Below, in pieces: positions 5,095 through 8,003 of a stretch of 8,003 nt of DNA (the first letter of the stretch is position 1; the number at the start of each line of letters is the position of its first letter). A program made the position numbers and the translations under genes. Origin of the DNA: Propionibacteriaceae bacterium (GTDB taxonomy: Bacteria > Actinomycetota > Actinomycetes > Propionibacteriales > Propionibacteriaceae); NCBI GenBank assembly GCA_027346035.1, contig DAIESZ010000371.1:1-8003 (forward strand), given 5' to 3'. The notes below the pieces were generated by a model. That model did no database searches. It had not been told where the DNA came from and saw only the letters and a program-made list of their open reading frames with translations.

Positions 5095-7264
5095 ATGTCC
5101 CTGTCCGACGCCCTCACCACACCGACCCTGCACCTGCTCCGAGCGGCCGGCACCCTGCTCGTGCTCGAGACCTCCGGTCCCGGGCTGCCGCGGGTCCTGC
5201 ACTGGGGCGCCGACCTGCCGGAGGCCGCCGTCGCCCGGCTCCCACTCGTCACGACGGGCCCCGCGCCACACAGCGCACTGGACCAGCCATGGCCCCTCAC
5301 CGTGCTCCCGACCGCGGCCGACGGTTGGCTGGGCACGCCGGCGTATGCCGCCCACCGCGCCGGCGCGTTCACCGCGCCGCGCTGGGAGGCGGAGACCACC
5401 CACCCCGACGGCCGGGCGGATGTGCTGCACGTGGCCGCGCAGAGCGAGCACGCCCGGCTCGACATCGACTACCACCTCGACGCGCACGGCGTCCTTCGCG
5501 TCCGGTGCACCGTCAGGCACACCGGCGCGGGCCCCGAGCCGCTCGACGTTGCGGCGGTGCGCGTCGTCCTGCCCCTCCCGCCCCGCGCCGGCGAGGTGCT
5601 CGACCTCACGGGTCGATGGTGTCGCGAGCGCTCCCCTCAGCGCAGTGCGCTCGACGAGGGCACCCACCTGCGTGCGTCGCGACGCGGCCGCACGGGGCAC
5701 GACGCCACGTTGCTGCTCTCGGCCGGGGTGCCCGGGTTCGACTTCAGGTCCGGAGAGGTGTGGGCCGTCCACGTGGCCTGGAGCGGCAACCACGAGCATC
5801 TCGTGGAGCGGCTGCCCGAAGGAGCCGGGCCCCACTCCGCGGTGATCGGCGGAGGCGAGCTGCTCGAGCCGGGCGAGGTTCGGATCGCGCCGGGCCAGTC
5901 CTACACGGCGCCGGACATCGTCTTCGTCCATTCGACCGCGGGCCTCGACGGCATCTCGGCCCGGCTGCACGAGAGCCAGCGAGCGCAGCATCGCCGACCT
6001 GCCCGCCGGCCTCTCGTGCTCAACACGTGGGAGGCGGTCTACTTCGACCATGACCTGGAGCGGCTGACGGCGCTCGCGGACGTCGCCGCCCGCGTGGGCG
6101 TGGAGCGGTTCGTCCTCGACGACGGGTGGTTCGGCGGCCGCCGACACGACCGGGCCGGGCTCGGCGACTGGGTCGTGTCCGCCGATGTGTGGCCGCAGGG
6201 GCTGGCCCCGCTCGTCCAGCACGTCAAGGCGCACGGGATGGAGTTCGGCCTGTGGTTCGAGCCCGAGATGGTCAACGCGGACTCCGACCTCGTCCGAGCG
6301 CACCCCGACTGGGTCCTCGGGCCCCGCGCCGGCCACCCGCGCGAGTGGCGCCACCAGCAGGTGCTCGACCTGGCCAAACCTCGAGGCGGCGGCGTACGTG
6401 GAGCGGGCCATCAGCGCACTCGTCGACGAGTACGCCCTCGACTTCATCAAGTGGGACCACAACCGCGACCTGCTCGGGGCCGTCCGCAGCGCCGGTGATG
6501 CGCTTGACCTCCCGGCCACGCACGCGCATACGGCCGCCTTCTATGCGTTGCTCGACCGGCTCCGTGCCGCGCACCCCAGCCTCGAGATCGAGTCGTGCGC
6601 GAGCGGCGGCGGCCGGGTCGACCTCGGTGTGCTGGCCAGGACCGACCGGATCTGGACGAGCGACTGCAACGACGCCCTCGAGCGGGCCGAGATCCAGCGG
6701 TGGACGTCGCTGCTCGTCCCGCCGGAGCTGATGGGCACCCACATCGGAGGACCGGTCGCCCACACGACCCACCGCACGCACGACCTGTCCTTCCGCATGC
6801 TCATCGCCCTGCAGGGCCATGCCGGGCTCGAGTGGGACCTCACCACCTGCACCCCGGAGGAGCTCGAGCGGTTGACCCGATGGGCGCACCTTTACAAGGA
6901 GCTGCGTCCGCTGCTGCACCACGGGGCCCTGGTGCGCGACACCGCCGACGACGGTTCGCTCTACATCACGGGGAGCGTGGCGCACGACGGCGCCGCGGCG
7001 GCCTACGCCGTCGTGCGACTGCACACGTCGCGCCGAGCCAGCCCGGGGCTCGTCCGACTACCCGGTCTGCGAGCGGACCGCGACTACACCGTGCGGCTGC
7101 GTTTCGAGGCCGGCACTCCGGCGACGGTCCAACACGCCCCGCCGCCGTGGTGGGCGGCCGCAGCCGGCGAGGGCCTCTGCGTGCCGGGGGCGCTGCTGAC
7201 GGAAGTCGGCCTGGCGATGCCGGTCCTCGGCCCCGCCCAGGGCTTCCTGCTGCACCTGACCTGA
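5095..7264 (+). pseudogene. Alpha-galactosidase, glycoside hydrolase family 36, broken by a one-base frameshift
   Basis: Corrected for one extra base this is a 722-residue GH36 enzyme, the normal length, which hydrolyses terminal alpha-1,6-galactosides such as melibiose or raffinose. The N-terminal beta-sandwich domain is followed by the barrel signatures LVLNTWEAVYFDHD, FVLDDGWFG, GLGDW and FGLWFEPEMV. The nucleophile is D454 in FIKWDHNRD, and the acid/base is D523 in WTSDCND. Near 6376-6378 (GCCAAACCTCGAG) the frame shifts by +1. Removing one A restores LDLANLEAAAYVERAI. As written, translation from the ATG at 5095 would stop at 6498 after 467 residues, without either catalytic aspartate. 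Everything after 6380 is intact in the other frame, so the break is recent or a sequencing error. No signal peptide is seen, so a cytoplasmic enzyme is likely. The ATG at 5095 is preferred over an in-frame TTG at 5071, although its ribosome binding site is weak. Confidence 0.9.
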
Positions 7265-7295
7265 CCTTGACCTGGACTGGCCTGACCTTGACCTG
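7260..7295 (+). repeat. Short direct repeat just after the alpha-galactosidase stop codon
   Basis: CCTGACCTTGACCTG occurs at 7260-7274 and again at 7281-7295, a period of 21 bp, within a stretch built from CCTGA/CCTTGA pieces. The first copy overlaps the TGA stop (7262-7264). It looks like local slippage duplication in non-coding DNA. No function is assigned. Confidence 0.7.
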
Positions 7296-7298
7296 ACT

Positions 7299-7314
7299 CG
7301 AGCTCACCTGCTCG
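7299..7314. terminator. Weak hairpin between two convergent genes, possible terminator
   Basis: CGAGC (7299-7303) pairs with GCTCG (7310-7314) across a 6-base loop. An overlapping alternative stem can be drawn with CGAGC at 7325-7329. It sits in the 71-bp gap between the convergent alpha-galactosidase and DUF3806-like genes, where a terminator is expected. There is no T-run, so the call is weak. Confidence 0.2.
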
Positions 7315-7335
7315 CAACTGGCCCCGAGCGGCCCG

Positions 7336-7863
7336 TCACCGGCGGGCGTTGAGCCGCAACAGATGGCCGACGACGCCCGGGATCCAACCGCGCTCCCGTC
7401 GCATCCAGCGGGCGCTGACGAGGTTGTGCGGCACGACGACGGTCTCGGAGCGGGACCCGGCGAGGCCGAGATCGGTGCCGAACATGTCGCTGACGACCGC
7501 CCAGCTCAGGGTGCTGTGACGCTGGAGGTGCTCGCCGATGGCGATGGCGAAGACCTCGCAGACGTGCTTGGCGTCGTTGTCCGGATCGGTGCCCACCCGT
7601 GAGGTACAGGCGGCGTCGTAGGCCGCGCCGATCGACGTGAGGTCGTCGACGTCCACCCCGCGCCGGTCGAGCTCGTCGAGCGACGCGGCGATTCTCGTTG
7701 TCTCGGCCTCGGTCAGCGGCTTGGCGACCGGGCGGGTCACGGTGTCGTCCGAGAGCTCGAGGAGGTGCCCGCCCGCCGGAGGCCCGCCCGCCGGAGGCCC
7801 AGCGGCCGACCTGCCGGGGTCTGCCCCGGGCTCGTCCTTGCTCCTTCGAGAGAACCAGGCCAC
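7336..7863 (-). CDS. DUF3806-like protein of unknown function
   Basis: This 175-residue protein begins with a charged and Pro/Gly-rich segment (1-38) that contains a duplicated PPAGG. The folded part (about 48-175) has LTEAETTRIAASLDELD, an acidic region DNDAKHVCEVFAIAIGEHL (97-113), then WAVVSDMFGTDLGL (121-134), TVVVPHNLVSARW (141-153) and a C-terminal GWIPGVVGHLL. The order helix, WxxVxDxxGTDL, VxxPxNxVxxRW resembles the DUF3806 family, recalled from memory and not searched. The W-F segment at residues 3-4 is too short for a membrane anchor, so the protein is probably cytoplasmic. The start is GTG at 7863, 20 bp after the aldo/keto reductase stop and without a clear ribosome binding site. 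Co-transcription with that gene is likely. No biochemical role is proposed. Confidence 0.8.
   Translation of the reverse strand: MAWFSRRSKDEPGADPGRSAAGPPAGGPPAGGHLLELSDDTVTRPVAKPLTEAETTRIAASLDELDRRGVDVDDLTSIGAAYDAACTSRVGTDPDNDAKHVCEVFAIAIGEHLQRHSTLSWAVVSDMFGTDLGLAGSRSETVVVPHNLVSARWMRRERGWIPGVVGHLLRLNARR
7767..7800 (-). repeat. 15-bp in-frame duplication in the DUF3806-like gene
   Basis: The unit GCCCGCCCGCCGGAG stands at 7767-7781 and is repeated exactly at 7782-7796, followed by GCCC. It keeps the reading frame and encodes a repeated Pro-Pro-Ala-Gly-Gly in the flexible N-terminal segment. The unit count may vary between strains. Confidence 0.75.
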
Positions 7864-7883
7864 GGGCTGAGCCTAGCCGCGTC

Positions 7884-8003
7884 TCAGCGAGGGTCGGACC
7901 AGAACGTGTCGGGGTTCGGCCCGGTGCGCATCCCTCGGTCGAGCCCGATGAAGGCCTCGAGGTCCTCGGGGTCGAGCTCGAATCCGAAGACGTCGAAGTT
8001 CTC
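7884..8003 (-). CDS. C-terminus of an aldo/keto reductase (partial)
   Basis: The last 39 codons of a minus-strand gene are present, ending at TGA (7886-7884). They read ENFDVFGFELDPEDLEAF, then IGLDRGMRTGPNPDTFW and SDPR. The pattern ENFDVFxFEL followed by an acidic helix and R-TGPxPDTF is characteristic of the C-terminal end of bacterial aldo/keto reductases related to 2,5-diketo-D-gluconate reductase, which use NADPH to reduce carbonyl compounds. The EN pair belongs to the segment that contacts the cofactor phosphate in this family. The catalytic Asp-Tyr-Lys-His residues lie outside the window, so activity and substrate cannot be judged. Confidence 0.8.
   Translation of the reverse strand, partial: ENFDVFGFELDPEDLEAFIGLDRGMRTGPNPDTFWSDPR

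Noticed and set aside
6371..6385. Programmed ribosomal frameshift in the alpha-galactosidase
   Set aside because: There is no heptameric slippery sequence or convincing downstream stimulator, and GH36 enzymes are not known to use frameshifting. A mutation or base-call error is simpler.
5469..6519. Long minus-strand open frame opposite the alpha-galactosidase
   Set aside because: It is an antisense shadow. The plus strand shows GH36 motifs in order through the whole region.

Overview
The window is very GC-rich. Its genes end their codons mostly in G or C, several start with GTG, and a DeoR-type regulator, galT and galK are joined by 4-bp ATGA overlaps. This points to a high-GC actinomycete, perhaps of the Micrococcales type. 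The genus cannot be read from the sequence.

Layout. At the left edge is the start of a minus-strand gene for a small membrane-anchored or exported protein (1-59). It is followed by a 32-bp tandem repeat array (about 91-236) that turns into the opposite orientation (241-307). An IS110-family insertion sequence (about 308-1701, transposase 575-1687) has landed inside the inverted part of this array, and the array resumes at 1702-1752. Next comes a galactose locus. The minus-strand operon is deoR-type regulator (4921-4052), galT (4055-2949) and galK (2952-1756). A GH36 alpha-galactosidase gene (5095-7264) is divergently transcribed and broken by a one-base frameshift near 6376. The shared intergenic region (4922-5094) holds tandem operator-like repeats and candidate promoters. 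At the right end are a minus-strand DUF3806-like protein (7863-7336) and the C-terminus of an aldo/keto reductase (8003-7884).

How the genes work together. The alpha-galactosidase would release galactose from alpha-galactosides. GalK phosphorylates it and GalT exchanges it onto UDP-glucose, feeding the Leloir pathway. No galE or transporter lies in the window. The DeoR-type protein is the obvious local regulator of both arms.

The most interesting content is the non-coding left end of the IS110 element. It folds on paper into two successive stem/internal-loop modules (321-411 and 438-519). Their loop sequences match the four half-sites expected of a bridge RNA: left target, right target, left donor and right donor. 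The target half-sites lie in the 32-bp repeat, and the element's right end carries a perfect TTGACA box that would meet a -10-like box at the left end only after circularisation. The element therefore looks like a complete, repeat-targeting, RNA-guided IS110 recombinase whose guide loops can be read directly from this one insertion.
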